Shown: positions 24,798 to 34,106 of the stretch, piece by piece | Layout: every line of letters starts with the position of its first letter | Position numbering within the stretch: position 1 is the stretch's first letter | From: Brucellaceae bacterium | GTDB taxonomy: Bacteria; Pseudomonadota; Alphaproteobacteria; Rhizobiales; Rhizobiaceae | Assembly: GCA_020637775.1 (NCBI GenBank) | Contig: JACKJV010000016.1 | Coordinates: 1 to 49,247, forward strand | Length of the DNA stretch: 49,247 bases | Reading direction: 5' to 3' | Notes under the pieces: generated by a model | The model's database searches: none | What the model saw: only the letters and a program-made list of their open reading frames with translations | What the model was told of the DNA's origin: nothing | Program-made: the position numbers and the translations under genes

Positions 24798-25601
24798 ATG
24801 ATCCTCCTGCGCTCGCTCCTGTTCAACGCCGCGTTCTACATCGCGACCTTCGTCCAGATGGTCGTCTACACGCCCTTCTATTTCCTCGCCCCGCGCCGCG
24901 CCGCCTGGTGGGTGCCGAAGTCGTGGGCGCGCGTGAACATGTGGCTGCTGCACCGGATCGGTGGCGTGAAGTCGGTCATCACCGGCCAGGAAAACCTGCC
25001 GGCGGGCGGCTATATCATCGCTCCCAAGCACCAGTCCGCCTGGGACACATTCGCCTTCCTGCCCTGGATCCCGGATGCGCTCTACATCCTCAAGCGCGAG
25101 CTGATGTGGATTCCGCTCTTCGGCTGGTACGTCGCCAAGATGCGCATGATCCCGATCGACCGCGGCAAACGCTCCGTCGCGCTCAAGAAGGCGGTCAGGG
25201 AAGCCCGCGCCAGGATGGCCGACGGCCGCCAGCTCATCATCTACCCGGAGGGAACGCGCAGGCCGCCGGGCGCGGAGCCGGCCTACAAATACGGCATCGT
25301 GGAGCTCTACGTGCAGCTCAATGTGCCGGTGGTTCCGGTCGCCCACAGTGCCGGCCTGTTCTGGCCACGGCGCAAGATGCTGCGCTATCCCGGCACGATC
25401 CATGCGCGATTCCTGCCCCCCATCCCCGCAGGCCTGCCGCGCGAGGAATTCCAGGCGCGCTTGCAGGCCGAAACGGAAGCGGCCTGCGATGCCTATCTGG
25501 TCGAAGCGGCCACCGGTCCCAACCCGCCGCCCATGCCGGCCACGGCCATCCGCCGGCTGGAGGAACTGGGCGTGGACACCGCCGGCCTGCCGCGCCGCTG
25601 A
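24798..25601 (+). CDS. plsC: 1-acyl-sn-glycerol-3-phosphate acyltransferase
   Basis: PlsC acylates lysophosphatidic acid to phosphatidic acid, the branch point of phospholipid synthesis. The 267-residue product begins with a hydrophobic helix (about residues 5-30) and carries the four acyltransferase blocks: HQSAWD (HX4D catalytic, near 76), the KREL/PLFGWY region near 95-110, the YPEGTR substrate motif near 150, and the VPVVPVAHSAG segment near 176. The C-terminal extension of about 60 residues is longer than in E. coli PlsC, as is usual in alphaproteobacteria. It is the last gene of the ftsE-ftsX-YdcF-plsC run and converges on the ChaC remnant. Confidence 0.94.
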   Translation: MILLRSLLFNAAFYIATFVQMVVYTPFYFLAPRRAAWWVPKSWARVNMWLLHRIGGVKSVITGQENLPAGGYIIAPKHQSAWDTFAFLPWIPDALYILKRELMWIPLFGWYVAKMRMIPIDRGKRSVALKKAVREARARMADGRQLIIYPEGTRRPPGAEPAYKYGIVELYVQLNVPVVPVAHSAGLFWPRRKMLRYPGTIHARFLPPIPAGLPREEFQARLQAETEAACDAYLVEAATGPNPPPMPATAIRRLEELGVDTAGLPRR

Positions 25602-25609
25602 CAGGACAT

Positions 25610-26129
25610 TCAGCGGTGGTGCATGTGATGGGCCACGGCTTCCAGCCAGCGGTCGCGAATACCCATCTGGCGCAGATGCTCCACCGTGTTCGCGACATAT
25701 TCCTCGTTCGGCCCCGATTGCCCATGCGCGCCGGAAACATGGCGCGCGGCTTCCTCAACACCCATCCGCCCGGCATATTGCCGGTGATGCTGGTCCACCA
25801 CATAGCCCAGCGCCGGCACACGCCGCCCGTCGTCGAGCGCGATATTGAGCCAGCGCTCGCGATAGACATGGGTGACCAGTTCGCGTTCGCGCAGATAGTT
25901 GATCGTTTCGGCCCGACGGGAATCGCAGACGCGGAAGGCGACGCCAATGCAGGAGCCGCCCTTGTCGAGGCCCAGCACGAGGCCGGCCGCTGTTCCGTTC
26001 CACGATGCACGAGGAGCGCACGCAAAGCGCCCGGCGAAAGCCGAAAAGATGGGCCCGGTGGCGCTCCAGATGATCGAAACCCGGCCGCCACATCAGCGAG
26101 CCGTAGCCGAAAACCCAAAAATCGCCCAT
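25610..26129 (-). pseudogene. gamma-glutamylcyclotransferase (ChaC family), disrupted by two frameshifts
   Basis: Read on the minus strand from ATG 26129, frame one gives the ChaC N-terminus MGDFWVFGYGSLMW and continues to RALCVRSS. The conserved HRGTEQRP then appears in a second frame (about 26006-25983), and GLVLGLDKGGSCIG to the end (stop at 25610) in a third, including the catalytic Glu of YLRERELVT. One missing G near 26010 (TCCTCGTGCATC) and another near 25984 (CGGCCGGCCTCG) would restore a single 173-codon gene of normal family length. ChaC enzymes degrade glutathione to 5-oxoproline and Cys-Gly. Everything else is intact, so this is either a very recent mutation or two sequencing errors in G runs. 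Confidence 0.88.
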
Positions 26130-26190
26130 ACCGGCGTCAGTGCCCGGCGCGCCGGAATCCGATTGCGATAGTGAAAGGCTGTTCTCAACC

Positions 26191-27192
26191 ATGTCCCGAC
26201 CGGTCAGTTCCCCTCCGCGCAATGCGCGCCGTTTCCTCTGGCTTGCCCTGGCCATTGTCGCAGCCATCACGCTCTACACGGCCGGCTGGTTCTATATCGC
26301 CGGCCGGCTGGAAGAGCAAACCGCCCATGCGATCAGCCGACAGGCCGAACGCGGCGTGGAAACCGAATGCGCCGGCGCACGGGCGCACGGCTACCCCTTC
26401 CGCATCGGCCTGTTCTGCGATGCCACGGCATGGCGGCGCCCCGGACAGGGCATCGCCATCGAAGCCGGCGCCCTGCGCAGCGCCGCGCAAGTCTACGCGC
26501 CAGGTCACATTGTCGCGGAAGTGGACGGGCCGGCCGAAATCGACCTGCCGGGCGTCGTTCCGCTCTCGGCAGACTGGGAAAGCCTGCAGGCCAGCATCCG
26601 CGCCAGCAAGCCCCTGCCCTTGCGCGCCTCTGTTCAGATCAGGGACGCGCGCCTCTCCGTCCGCTCGGCCCACGCGCCGGTGGTCGCCACGGCCGGCGAT
26701 GTCCAGGCGCATATGCGCACCGTCCAGGGCTCCATCGACCTGGCCGCCACGCTGACCGGCCTTGACCTGCCTGCCGGAATGACGAACGGCGAGGCCCTGC
26801 CCCCGCTGGCGCTTTCAGGCGATGCCACCATCCGCGACGGCGCGCTTCACCTAGCGGCGGGCAAACGCTCCCTGCGCGGGATCGAAGGCACGCTGCGCGA
26901 CCTCTCGCTCGATATCGGCGGCTCGGCGGGCGCGCGCCTGACCGGCCCGTTTAGCGTGGATCGCGAGGGCCGGCTGAACGGCGACTTCACCGTCACGCTG
27001 CGCAATCCGGCCGAACTCGCCGCCCTGGCGAAACGGCTCTATCCGGGCGAGGAAAAGACGATCGACACAGCACTCTCCGCGCTGACGGCCCTTGGCGGCG
27101 CGAATGGCAGCCCGGCGATACCCGTTCGCGTGAGCGATGGCGTCCCCACCCTGGGCTTCGTCCGTTTGCAGCCGCTGCCGCGCCTGCCCTGA
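26191..27192 (+). CDS. DUF2125 domain-containing protein
   Basis: This 333-residue protein has an N-terminal membrane anchor or signal (about residues 13-37) after a basic start, then a large exported domain of repeated beta strands (for example RDGALHLAAGKRSLRGIEG and LNGDFTVTLRNPAEL) typical of DUF2125. Two cysteines, in ETECAGARAHGYPFR and IGLFCD near 60-80, form the family's conserved pair, and HGYPFR is its best motif. The function is unknown; the AsmA-like strand pattern suggests an envelope or lipid-related role, which is inference. ATG 26191 has AAAGG twelve bases upstream. The gene is divergent from the ChaC remnant and convergent with tyrC. Confidence 0.85.
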   Translation: MSRPVSSPPRNARRFLWLALAIVAAITLYTAGWFYIAGRLEEQTAHAISRQAERGVETECAGARAHGYPFRIGLFCDATAWRRPGQGIAIEAGALRSAAQVYAPGHIVAEVDGPAEIDLPGVVPLSADWESLQASIRASKPLPLRASVQIRDARLSVRSAHAPVVATAGDVQAHMRTVQGSIDLAATLTGLDLPAGMTNGEALPPLALSGDATIRDGALHLAAGKRSLRGIEGTLRDLSLDIGGSAGARLTGPFSVDREGRLNGDFTVTLRNPAELAALAKRLYPGEEKTIDTALSALTALGGANGSPAIPVRVSDGVPTLGFVRLQPLPRLP

Positions 27193-27201
27193 CCGGATGG
27201 C

Positions 27202-28161
27202 TCAGGCCTTGTGGGCGTGATCGGCGTGGCGGCCGAAATCCGGCTCCGCCGTGTCCTGCCCCGCCTCGATGATGGAGCGGCGGATGGCGCGCGTGCGCGT
27301 GAACAGGTCGAACAGCTTGTCCCCGTCGCCCCAGCGAATGGCCCGTTGCAGCGCTGACAGGTCTTCGGAAAAACGCGCCAGCATTTCCAGGATCGCGTCC
27401 TTGTTGTGCAGGCAGACGTCGCGCCACATCGTCGGATCGGATGCGGCCAGGCGCGTGAAGTCACGGAAACCGGAGGCGGAATACTTGATGACCTCGGACT
27501 TGGTCACCGTCTCGAGATCGTCCGCCGTTCCCACGATATTGTAGGCGATGATGTGCGGCAGGTGCGAGACGATGGCCAGCACGCGGTCATGGTGGTCGGC
27601 ATCCATCGTGTCGACGCGCGAGCCGCATGCCTCCCAGAAGGCGCCCAGCCGGGCAATCACCGTTTCATCCGTGCCTTCCGGCGGCGTCAGGATGCACCAG
27701 CGCCCCTCGAACAGCTCGGCAAAGCCTGCGTCCGGGCCGGAGCGCTCGGTACCGGCTATCGGGTGGCCCGGCACCAGATGGACGCCGGCAGGCACATGCG
27801 GCGTCATCTGCTCGATGACGGTGCGCTTCGTCGAACCGACATCGGTGAGGATGGCGCCCGGTTCCAGCGTCCCGGCAATGGCCGCGGCCACCGCGCCGGA
27901 CGCGCCGACCGGAACCGACACGATGACGAGATCGGCGCCACGCACGGCTTCCGCCGCATCGGCTTCATACCGGTCGCCAAGCGAAAGTTCCTCCGCCCGC
28001 TTCAGCGTCTGCGCGCTGCGGCTGGAAACCACCACCTCGCCGGCCAGCCCCTCGCGGCGTATCACATGCGCCAGCGACGAGCCGATCAGCCCGATGCCGA
28101 TCAGCGCGATGCGCGCGAACATCGGCGCGCGCGCCGCCACCTTGCCGTTGTTGCCGGCCAC
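27202..28161 (-). CDS. tyrC: prephenate/arogenate dehydrogenase
   Basis: This 319-residue enzyme oxidatively decarboxylates prephenate and/or arogenate on the way to tyrosine. It has the NAD(P)-binding motif GIGLIGSSLA near residues 22-31, the TDVGSTKR signature near 115, and PGHPIAGTERSG near 136-147, whose His and Arg contact the substrate. The HLPHIIAYNIV helix near 204 belongs to the TyrA dimerisation domain. No chorismate mutase or ACT domain is attached, so it is the monofunctional form. The start is GTG at 28161 with AAAGGATAG upstream, four bases after the hisC stop. Specificity between prephenate and arogenate cannot be read from the sequence. Confidence 0.93.
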   Translation of the reverse strand: MAGNNGKVAARAPMFARIALIGIGLIGSSLAHVIRREGLAGEVVVSSRSAQTLKRAEELSLGDRYEADAAEAVRGADLVIVSVPVGASGAVAAAIAGTLEPGAILTDVGSTKRTVIEQMTPHVPAGVHLVPGHPIAGTERSGPDAGFAELFEGRWCILTPPEGTDETVIARLGAFWEACGSRVDTMDADHHDRVLAIVSHLPHIIAYNIVGTADDLETVTKSEVIKYSASGFRDFTRLAASDPTMWRDVCLHNKDAILEMLARFSEDLSALQRAIRWGDGDKLFDLFTRTRAIRRSIIEAGQDTAEPDFGRHADHAHKA

Positions 28162-28165
28162 GATC

Positions 28166-29278
28166 CTATCCTTTCAGGAAATCCGTCAGCGCGGCGATCA
28201 CGCCCTCATTGGCTTCGGCCGTGCCGATGCTCATGCGCAGCGCATTGGGAAAGCCGTAGCCGGTCACCCGGCGCAACACATAACCGCGCGCGCACAGGAA
28301 GGCATCGGCCGCCTCCGCCGTATGCACCGGATCATTCTCCGGAAAATGGACCAGCACGAAATTGCCGACCGACGGCGTGACGCGCAGACCAAGCCCGGTC
28401 AAGGCCTCCGTCAGCCGCGCCAGCCATTCATCATTGTGGGAAACGGCCTGCTCGATGAAACCGCGGTCGCGGATCGCCGCCGCCCCGGCCCGGATGGCCA
28501 GCGCATTGACATTGAACGGACCGCGCACCCGGTTGATCGCATCGCAGATATGAGCCGGCGCATACATCCAGCCGATGCGCAGCCCCGCAAGACCGTAGAT
28601 CTTGGAAAAGGTGCGCGTCATGACCGTATTGTCATTGTTGGCCACCAGTTCCATGCCGGCTTCGTAGTCGTTGCGCCGCACGTATTCCGCATAGGCCGCG
28701 TCGAGGACCAGCAGCACATGGGCCGGCAGCGAGGCGCGCAGGCGCTTGACGTCCTCATAGGGGACATAGGTGCCGGTCGGATTGTTGGGGTTGGCGAGGA
28801 AAACCACCTTGGTGCGCTCCGTGACGCAGGCAAGGATGGCGTCGACATCCGCCGTCTCGTCCTTTTCCGCCGCCACCACCGGTGTCGCCCCATTGGCGAG
28901 GATCTGGATGCGGTAGACGAGGAAACCATGCTCGGTATAGATCGCCTCGTCGCCTTCGCCCAGGTAGACATGGGCCAGCAGCCCGAGCAATTCGTCGGAA
29001 CCGTTGGAACAGACGATATTGGCGGGGTTCAGGCCATGCACCTCGGCGATGGCCTGGCGCAATTCCTCTGACTGGCCGTCGGGATAGATTTCCAGCCGCG
29101 ACAGCGCGCCTTCCATGGCCTCGCGCACCTTGGGCGAACAACCCAGCGGCGTCTCGTTGGAAGAGAGCTTGTAGACCTTCTCAACGCCATGCACGGTCTC
29201 GCGGCCGGGCACATAGGCGGCAATGTCCATGACACCGGGATTGGGCACGGGACGGTTCGGATCGGCTCTCTTGTCCAT
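28166..29278 (-). CDS. hisC: histidinol-phosphate aminotransferase (HisC family)
   Basis: This 370-residue fold I PLP aminotransferase converts imidazole acetol phosphate to histidinol phosphate. Beside tyrC it may also transaminate prephenate or aromatic keto acids, and in alphaproteobacteria this HisC copy is commonly bifunctional. The PLP lysine is Lys226 in [23 protein letters not shown] (163-170) and the Asp of LDAAYAEY (192-199) contact the cofactor. The [10 protein letters not shown] start is typical. ATG 29278 (MDKRADPN) is used; the frame stays open upstream without family resemblance. The gene ends four bases before tyrC, so they are co-transcribed. Confidence 0.95.
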   Translation of the reverse strand: MDKRADPNRPVPNPGVMDIAAYVPGRETVHGVEKVYKLSSNETPLGCSPKVREAMEGALSRLEIYPDGQSEELRQAIAEVHGLNPANIVCSNGSDELLGLLAHVYLGEGDEAIYTEHGFLVYRIQILANGATPVVAAEKDETADVDAILACVTERTKVVFLANPNNPTGTYVPYEDVKRLRASLPAHVLLVLDAAYAEYVRRNDYEAGMELVANNDNTVMTRTFSKIYGLAGLRIGWMYAPAHICDAINRVRGPFNVNALAIRAGAAAIRDRGFIEQAVSHNDEWLARLTEALTGLGLRVTPSVGNFVLVHFPENDPVHTAEAADAFLCARGYVLRRVTGYGFPNALRMSIGTAEANEGVIAALTDFLKG

Positions 29279-29370
29279 GAAGGAAACCCCTGGATGAAAA
29301 GTGGCATGGCCGCGAAAGCGCGGCCACGCGCCGACATACAGGCCGCAAGGCAAAATGTCGAGGCGGTCGG

Positions 29371-30138
29371 CTATGCTCCTGCCTCGCGGGCATCGCGATT
29401 GCACCCCGGCACCCGCGAGGCCGCCTGCGGCGCCAGCACCGGCACGAAGACGCGGCGCGAGGCGCGCTGCGCGACCGGGCGTCCCTGGTAGAGCCGTTTC
29501 TGCGCCTCCACCACCAGGACCCCGGCAAAGACCGGCCAGAATCGCCGGCCCGCCTGTTCCAGCGTCGGCGCGGCGCGGATCAGCCAGCGCTTGCGCAGCG
29601 GCGGGAAGAAGAGCGCATCGGCAAAGGCGCCGGGCGTGAAATTCGCATCGCGCAGCAACATGGTCACTTGCCCGCGCGAGAACGGCCGCCCGGACCCGAA
29701 TGGCGTATGCTCGAACCGCGCCCAGACGCCGCGCCGGTTAGGCACCACCACGATCAGCCGCCCACCGGGCGCCAGCACCCGCCAGGCCTCCGTCAGCGTC
29801 TCGCGCGGGCTTTCCGAATGCTCCAGCAGATGCACCATCAGCAGCCGGTCGATGGAACTGTCGGGCAGCGGCAATTCCTCATCGAAGACGAGCGCCGCCG
29901 CGCCCGGCCCCTCCGGCGGCCAGTTCACCGCGCCCTGCCCGGCCGGCATGAACGCGAAGGTGCGCTCGGTGTCCGGCGCGAACCGGTCCAGCCAGGGCAG
30001 CGGATAGCCGAGCCCGACCAGCCGCTCATTGGCCAGCGGCTGCCAGACGGCGGTCAGCGCGCGGGCAATCGAGCGCTCGGCCAGACGGCCCAGCGTGGAC
30101 GCGTAAAAGGTTCGCAAGTCGACGATATCGCCATACAT
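29371..30138 (-). CDS. class I SAM-dependent methyltransferase
   Basis: This 255-residue protein belongs to the methyltransferase type 11 group. The SAM-binding glycine region is degenerate ([11 protein letters not shown] near residue 38). The acidic loop is seen in [25 protein letters not shown] (about 80-104), where DSSID and the MVHLLEHSE helix match the UbiE/type 11 post-motifs, followed by [16 protein letters not shown] near 122-137. The [11 protein letters not shown] segment near 146 is a feature of this alphaproteobacterial subfamily, usually next to gloB. The substrate is unknown. ATG 30138 is used, and the gene is divergent from gloB across 104 bases. Confidence 0.86.
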   Translation of the reverse strand: MYGDIVDLRTFYASTLGRLAERSIARALTAVWQPLANERLVGLGYPLPWLDRFAPDTERTFAFMPAGQGAVNWPPEGPGAAALVFDEELPLPDSSIDRLLMVHLLEHSESPRETLTEAWRVLAPGGRLIVVVPNRRGVWARFEHTPFGSGRPFSRGQVTMLLRDANFTPGAFADALFFPPLRKRWLIRAAPTLEQAGRRFWPVFAGVLVVEAQKRLYQGRPVAQRASRRVFVPVLAPQAASRVPGCNRDAREAGA

Positions 30139-30242
30139 GGGCCGGACGGTAAGCGCGCAATCGTCCGAGCGCAACCGCCCTTGCCGGGTGACATGGCGCC
30201 GCGCCTCCAATAGGCTTCGCGGCGAAACGAGGGAGACAGTCC

Positions 30243-31010
30243 ATGCCATTGCAGATCGAACAGTTCATGTGCCGCAGCGACAATTTCGGCGTCCTCGTGC
30301 ACGACCCGGAAACCGGCAGCACCGCCGCCATCGACGCACCGCAGGAAGGCCCCATCCGCGAACGCCTCGACGAAAAGGGCTGGCAGTTGACGCATATCCT
30401 CGTCACCCATCATCACGGCGACCATGTCGAGGCCATAGCACCGCTGAAAGCCGCCTTCGGCTGCGAAGTGACGGGTCCGGCCGAAGAAGCCGGAAAAATC
30501 GATGGACTGGACCGCCTCGTCGGCGGCGGCGACCGCTTCGACTGGGCCGGTCATCCGGTCGAGGTGATCGCCACGCCGGGCCATACCGCCGGCCATATCT
30601 GCTATCATTTCCCGCAGGACAAGGTAGTCTTTACCGCCGATACCCTGTTCGCCATGGGGTGTGGCCGCCTGTTCGAGCGAGGGCCGGAGGAAATGTTCGC
30701 TTCCCTGTCGAAGCTGGCCGCCCTGCCGCCCGAAACGGTGGTCTATTGTGGCCATGAATACACGCTGGCCAATGCACGCTTCGCCGTGACGGTCGATCCG
30801 GAAAACCCGGCGCTGGCGGCCCGCCTGAAGGAAGTCGAGGCCCTGCGTGCCGAAAACAGGCCCACCTTGCCGACCACGATCGGCCGGGAACTGGAGACCA
30901 ATCCCTTCCTGCGCTGGGGCGACCCGGCGATCCGCGCACATCTGGGCATGACGGACGCAGCCGACTGGGAAGTGCTTGCCGAAGTGCGCAAGCGCAAGGA
31001 CAAGGCCTGA
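30243..31010 (+). CDS. gloB: hydroxyacylglutathione hydrolase (glyoxalase II)
   Basis: GloB hydrolyses S-lactoylglutathione to lactate and glutathione, completing methylglyoxal detoxification. The 255-residue product carries the metallo-beta-lactamase metal motif [10 protein letters not shown] (about residues 55-64), the second metal His in [11 protein letters not shown] near 114-124, the Asp in [16 protein letters not shown] near 132-147, and CGHEYT near 171. The C-terminal helical domain, including the NPFLRW segment near 220, is typical of true GloB and binds glutathione. The cupin gene follows three bases after its stop. Confidence 0.95.
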   Translation: MPLQIEQFMCRSDNFGVLVHDPETGSTAAIDAPQEGPIRERLDEKGWQLTHILVTHHHGDHVEAIAPLKAAFGCEVTGPAEEAGKIDGLDRLVGGGDRFDWAGHPVEVIATPGHTAGHICYHFPQDKVVFTADTLFAMGCGRLFERGPEEMFASLSKLAALPPETVVYCGHEYTLANARFAVTVDPENPALAARLKEVEALRAENRPTLPTTIGRELETNPFLRWGDPAIRAHLGMTDAADWEVLAEVRKRKDKA

Positions 31011-31013
31011 GGC

Positions 31014-31469
31014 ATGGTATCCCCGACCGGTCCCGACCTGACGCCGGAAACCATCCGCACGGCCTTTGCGATGCAGCGCCATCCCGAAGGTGGATGGTAT
31101 GTCGAAACCTTCCGCGACACGGACGGCGGCCCGCGCGGCCATTCCACCGCCATTCTCTACCTTCTTGAAGCCGGCGAACGCTCGCACTGGCACCGCGTCA
31201 CGGATGCTGCCGAAATCTGGCACTGGCATGCCGGCGCGCCGCTGGAGCTGGGGCTGTCCGCCGATGGCAGGATGACAGCGAGGCAGGTGCTTGGCATGGA
31301 CGTGGCGGCCGGCCAGCGCCCGCAGGTCGTTGTCCCTGCCAATTGCTGGCAATCCGCGCGCAGCCTCGGGCATTGGACGCTCGTCGGCTGCACCGTGGCC
31401 CCGGGCTTCCTCTTCGAACGCTTCGAGATGGCGCCGCCGGGCTGGGCTCCGTCAGGTGAGCGCGACTAG
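31014..31469 (+). CDS. cupin domain-containing protein (DUF985)
   Basis: This 151-residue single-domain cupin resembles the DUF985 family. The family start is visible as HPEGGWYVETFRDT (about residues 20-33), followed by STAILYLLEAGERSHWHRVTDAAEIWHWHAG (about 44-74), which holds the metal-coordinating histidines. The C-terminal VGCTVAPGFLFERFEMA closes the barrel. The reaction is unknown; members are predicted metal-dependent sugar or small-molecule enzymes. It begins three bases after gloB, so both are in one transcript, and its 3' end overlaps the convergent lysoplasmalogenase gene by 18 bases. Confidence 0.88.
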   Translation: MVSPTGPDLTPETIRTAFAMQRHPEGGWYVETFRDTDGGPRGHSTAILYLLEAGERSHWHRVTDAAEIWHWHAGAPLELGLSADGRMTARQVLGMDVAAGQRPQVVVPANCWQSARSLGHWTLVGCTVAPGFLFERFEMAPPGWAPSGERD

Positions 31470-32138
31470 GAACGCGGCCTGCGCCGCAAAATAGCTGGAC
31501 CAGACGAAAAGATGCGCGCTCCGCTGGCGCGGATCGTTCTCCGCCATGATAAAACGCTCCACGGCAAGCACCGAATCCGAGGCGACGAACAGAAGCGCAC
31601 CGGCGATGACGCCAGGTGGCTGAAACAGGAACGCCGCCGCCGCCATGGCGACAATGGCCATGACATAGACCGCAACCGGCACGCGCATCGGCGCAGCCAG
31701 CGCCGGCATCAGCCGCCGCGCCAGGAACAGCGCCCACAGCCCCACCGCCCCGATGAGCGCAAAGGCCGCCCAGCGCGGCAGCAGCACAATCGGAAGCGCC
31801 GATTGCGATGCCGGATCGTGCAGCGCGAACAGCGCCGTGAAGATGAGATGCGCGGCCAGGAAAGCGCCAAGGCCGGCCATGAAGGAGCGGTCGTCATGGT
31901 GTGCGAGGAAAAAATCGCCGAGCGCGGAAAGCGCCAGCCCCGCCACCAGCAGCCAGGGGCCGCCGGCATGATAGGCGATCAGCGCCAGCAGCGCGGTAGA
32001 AAGCGTTTTGGCCGCCGTGCGCCGCCAGGAGACCGGTTGCGGCAGCATCACCGCATAGAGAATGGCGGCGATGACGGAAAGCAGCAGCAGCCCGTTTTCC
32101 GTGGCGCCAAGGCCGCCAGGCCAGGGAAGGAGGGTCAC
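31452..32138 (-). CDS. lysoplasmalogenase (YhhN/TMEM86 family)
   Basis: This 228-residue membrane protein has about eight hydrophobic helices and the YhhN family motifs LALSALGDFFLAHHDDRSFMAGLGAFLAAHLIF (about residues 65-97) and ASDSVLAVERF near 185. Characterised homologues cleave the vinyl ether bond of lysoplasmalogens; whether this bacterium makes such lipids is not known, so the activity is assigned by family only. The start is GTG at 32138, overlapping the stop of the upstream EamA transporter gene by four bases (GTGA), which implies coupled translation. Confidence 0.85.
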   Translation of the reverse strand: MTLLPWPGGLGATENGLLLLSVIAAILYAVMLPQPVSWRRTAAKTLSTALLALIAYHAGGPWLLVAGLALSALGDFFLAHHDDRSFMAGLGAFLAAHLIFTALFALHDPASQSALPIVLLPRWAAFALIGAVGLWALFLARRLMPALAAPMRVPVAVYVMAIVAMAAAAFLFQPPGVIAGALLFVASDSVLAVERFIMAENDPRQRSAHLFVWSSYFAAQAAFLVALT

Positions 32139-33025
32139 GACGGGGCCTCGCCCGCCGGAGAGCGTCCGGATGTCAGCATCGGCCAGGCGGCAAGGACGGC
32201 GCCGCCGGTGATCAGCAGGCAGGCCGCCAGCACGATCACCGTCGCGTCGGCAAAGCCGGCGGCGATCAGCACCAGCGTGGACAGCAGCGGCGCGCCATAG
32301 CTCGATGCGCCGAGCACCTGGATATTGCCCTGTTTGACGCCATGATCCCAGAAGTAGAAGGCAGCCCCCACGGGCCCCAGTCCGAGCCCCACCACCGCCA
32401 GCCATTGCAGCATGGTGTCAGGCCACACGGTCTCCTCCAGCATCAGGTGACAGCCAAGCGCCAGAAGGGCGGTCGCCGCGCAGAAACCCGTCACCGCATC
32501 GCTCGGCACACTGGCAAAACGCCGCGACAGCAGCGAATAGCCCGACCACACGAATGCCCCGGCAAAGGCCATGGCATAGCCGAAGCCGAAGGCGGGATCG
32601 AAGGTGAAGCCGTTGCCCTTGGTGACGATCAGCGCCGTGCCGGCCAGCCCCATCAGCGTGCCGATGACGTGGTGGACACGCAGCCGCTCACCCGGCATCA
32701 GCGCCGAACCGGCCACGATGAACAGCGGCCAGAGATAGGCGATCAGGCTGGCATCCACGGCCGGCGCGTTCCTGAGCGCGGTGAAGTACAAGAAGTGATA
32801 ACCGAACAGCCCGGCCACACCCACCATCCAGGCGCGCGGCTCCACCTTCAGCGCCGAAAGCGGCTTTCCGCGCACATGCAGCGCGCCCAGCCCCACCAGC
32901 GCGCCGACGGCAAAGCTCATCGCGGCAAGCTGGAACGGCGGCACCGCGCCCGATGCATCGGTGAACAGCGCCAGCAGCGCCCATAGCACCACGGCAAGAA
33001 ATCCGATGAAAGTCGCGCGTCCCAC
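32135..33025 (-). CDS. EamA/DMT-family transporter, YddG-like
   Basis: This 296-residue inner-membrane protein has ten hydrophobic helices in two EamA repeats. The order of features, including LWALLALFTDASGAVPPFQLAA near the N-terminus, HFLYFTALRNAPAVDASLIAYLWPLFIV near residues 76-103 and YFWDHGVKQGNIQVLGASSYGAPLLSTL near 230-257, resembles YddG, which exports aromatic amino acids. The actual substrate is not established. It is the upstream partner of the lysoplasmalogenase gene (four-base overlap) and lies 47 bases downstream of the DUF3108 gene on the same strand. Confidence 0.9.
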   Translation of the reverse strand: MGRATFIGFLAVVLWALLALFTDASGAVPPFQLAAMSFAVGALVGLGALHVRGKPLSALKVEPRAWMVGVAGLFGYHFLYFTALRNAPAVDASLIAYLWPLFIVAGSALMPGERLRVHHVIGTLMGLAGTALIVTKGNGFTFDPAFGFGYAMAFAGAFVWSGYSLLSRRFASVPSDAVTGFCAATALLALGCHLMLEETVWPDTMLQWLAVVGLGLGPVGAAFYFWDHGVKQGNIQVLGASSYGAPLLSTLVLIAAGFADATVIVLAACLLITGGAVLAAWPMLTSGRSPAGEAPS

Positions 33026-33072
33026 ATGTCTCTCCCGGCCGGCAGCCGGTCATGGAGACCCGGTCCGGTCCG

Positions 33073-33858
33073 TCACTCCGCCGGCCCGAAACGGGTCGCG
33101 GAAATCCTCAACCGCCCGATCATGGTCGGCACCGACGCCTTAACCGGCGCATAGATGTCTGTCGAGCCTCTGCGCGCGAAGGTGACCGTGATATCGTCAT
33201 TGTCGCGCAGGAACTCGATCGCCTTCTTGCCTTTCCTGTAGCCCGCCACCGGAATGAACCTGGCCTTGCACGTCACCGCCGGCCCGCGATAGCCGCTGAC
33301 ATCCACTTGCTCCGGCTTCGGATCGGACAGGACGATATCCATGCGCATCCGGCCATCGAACACGCGCAAACTGCGCTGGCAGACCGCCTGCGGGCTTGCC
33401 GCACGCACGATCCCCGCCGTCATCGGGTCGCTGACTGCCTTCAGGTGCTCCGCCGTCACCGGCACGAGGCGCTCGCCACGCGGTGGCTTGGGGATCAGCC
33501 GCGTGGCAACCACATCGCTGTTCCTGAAGGTCAGTTCCGTCGACCGTTTCCGGTCGCCCGAAACATAGCTCATGGCATAGGTTTCAGGCGCCAGCCCGTC
33601 GCCGGTGAGCCGCCCCTCGACGCGCGACTGCGCAACCGTGCTGTCGAACAGGCGCGCCAGGCCCGCGCTGCGCACCGTCCCCTCTACGGTGAAGCGGTCG
33701 CCCTGTACGCTGCTTTCGAAATGCGATACGCCAAGCGGCAGGCCAAGCAGCGAAAACGCGTATTCGGTGACGAAGGTTTGCCCCGCATCCAGCGCATCGG
33801 CCCCGGCGGGCATGACGGCGAGGGCGGCTGCGAGTGCGGCGGTTGACAATCGGATCAT
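33073..33858 (-). CDS. DUF3108 domain-containing exported protein
   Basis: This 261-residue protein has a Sec signal peptide (MIRLSTAALAAALAVMPAGA, probable cleavage after ADA) and a beta-rich exported domain of the DUF3108 type: YAFSLLGLPLGVSHFESSV near residues 34-52, DGLAPETYAMSY near 88-99 and the C-terminal FARRGSTDIYAPVKASVPTM. Two cysteines (QAVCQRS and VTCKAR) could form a disulfide. The function is unknown; related periplasmic proteins are linked to lipid or envelope homeostasis. ATG 33858 is used. It is divergent from rpmB, a pairing common in Rhizobiales. Confidence 0.86.
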   Translation of the reverse strand: MIRLSTAALAAALAVMPAGADALDAGQTFVTEYAFSLLGLPLGVSHFESSVQGDRFTVEGTVRSAGLARLFDSTVAQSRVEGRLTGDGLAPETYAMSYVSGDRKRSTELTFRNSDVVATRLIPKPPRGERLVPVTAEHLKAVSDPMTAGIVRAASPQAVCQRSLRVFDGRMRMDIVLSDPKPEQVDVSGYRGPAVTCKARFIPVAGYRKGKKAIEFLRDNDDITVTFARRGSTDIYAPVKASVPTMIGRLRISATRFGPAE

Positions 33859-33968
33859 CACATTCGGTCTCTTTGGCAATGGCGTCCCTTCCGCTTTCCT
33901 GAACGCCGATTCCGGCGAAGTTGTGGTCCACCCCGCCGCACGCCACGGCTGCGCCGGGCATTTGCGGC

Positions 33969-33997
33969 TTGACGCCACCGGCCATTGTCACTATTGA
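33969..33997 (+). promoter_or_regulatory. predicted sigma70 promoter for rpmB
   Basis: TTGACG (33969-33974) and TATTGA (33992-33997) are separated by exactly 17 bases. Transcription would start near 34004, giving a leader of about 100 bases that includes a perfect six-base hairpin (CGGTTC/GAACCG, 34038-34053). Confidence 0.6.
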
Positions 33998-34106
33998 ACG
34001 CGGGATTTTTCCACGAGGTCAGCCTTGGGACAAGACGCGGTTCATGCGAACCGTCGTGGCGTTCTGCCGGTTTGGCCGCGAAAGACACGAACCAAAAGGT
34101 GATCCA

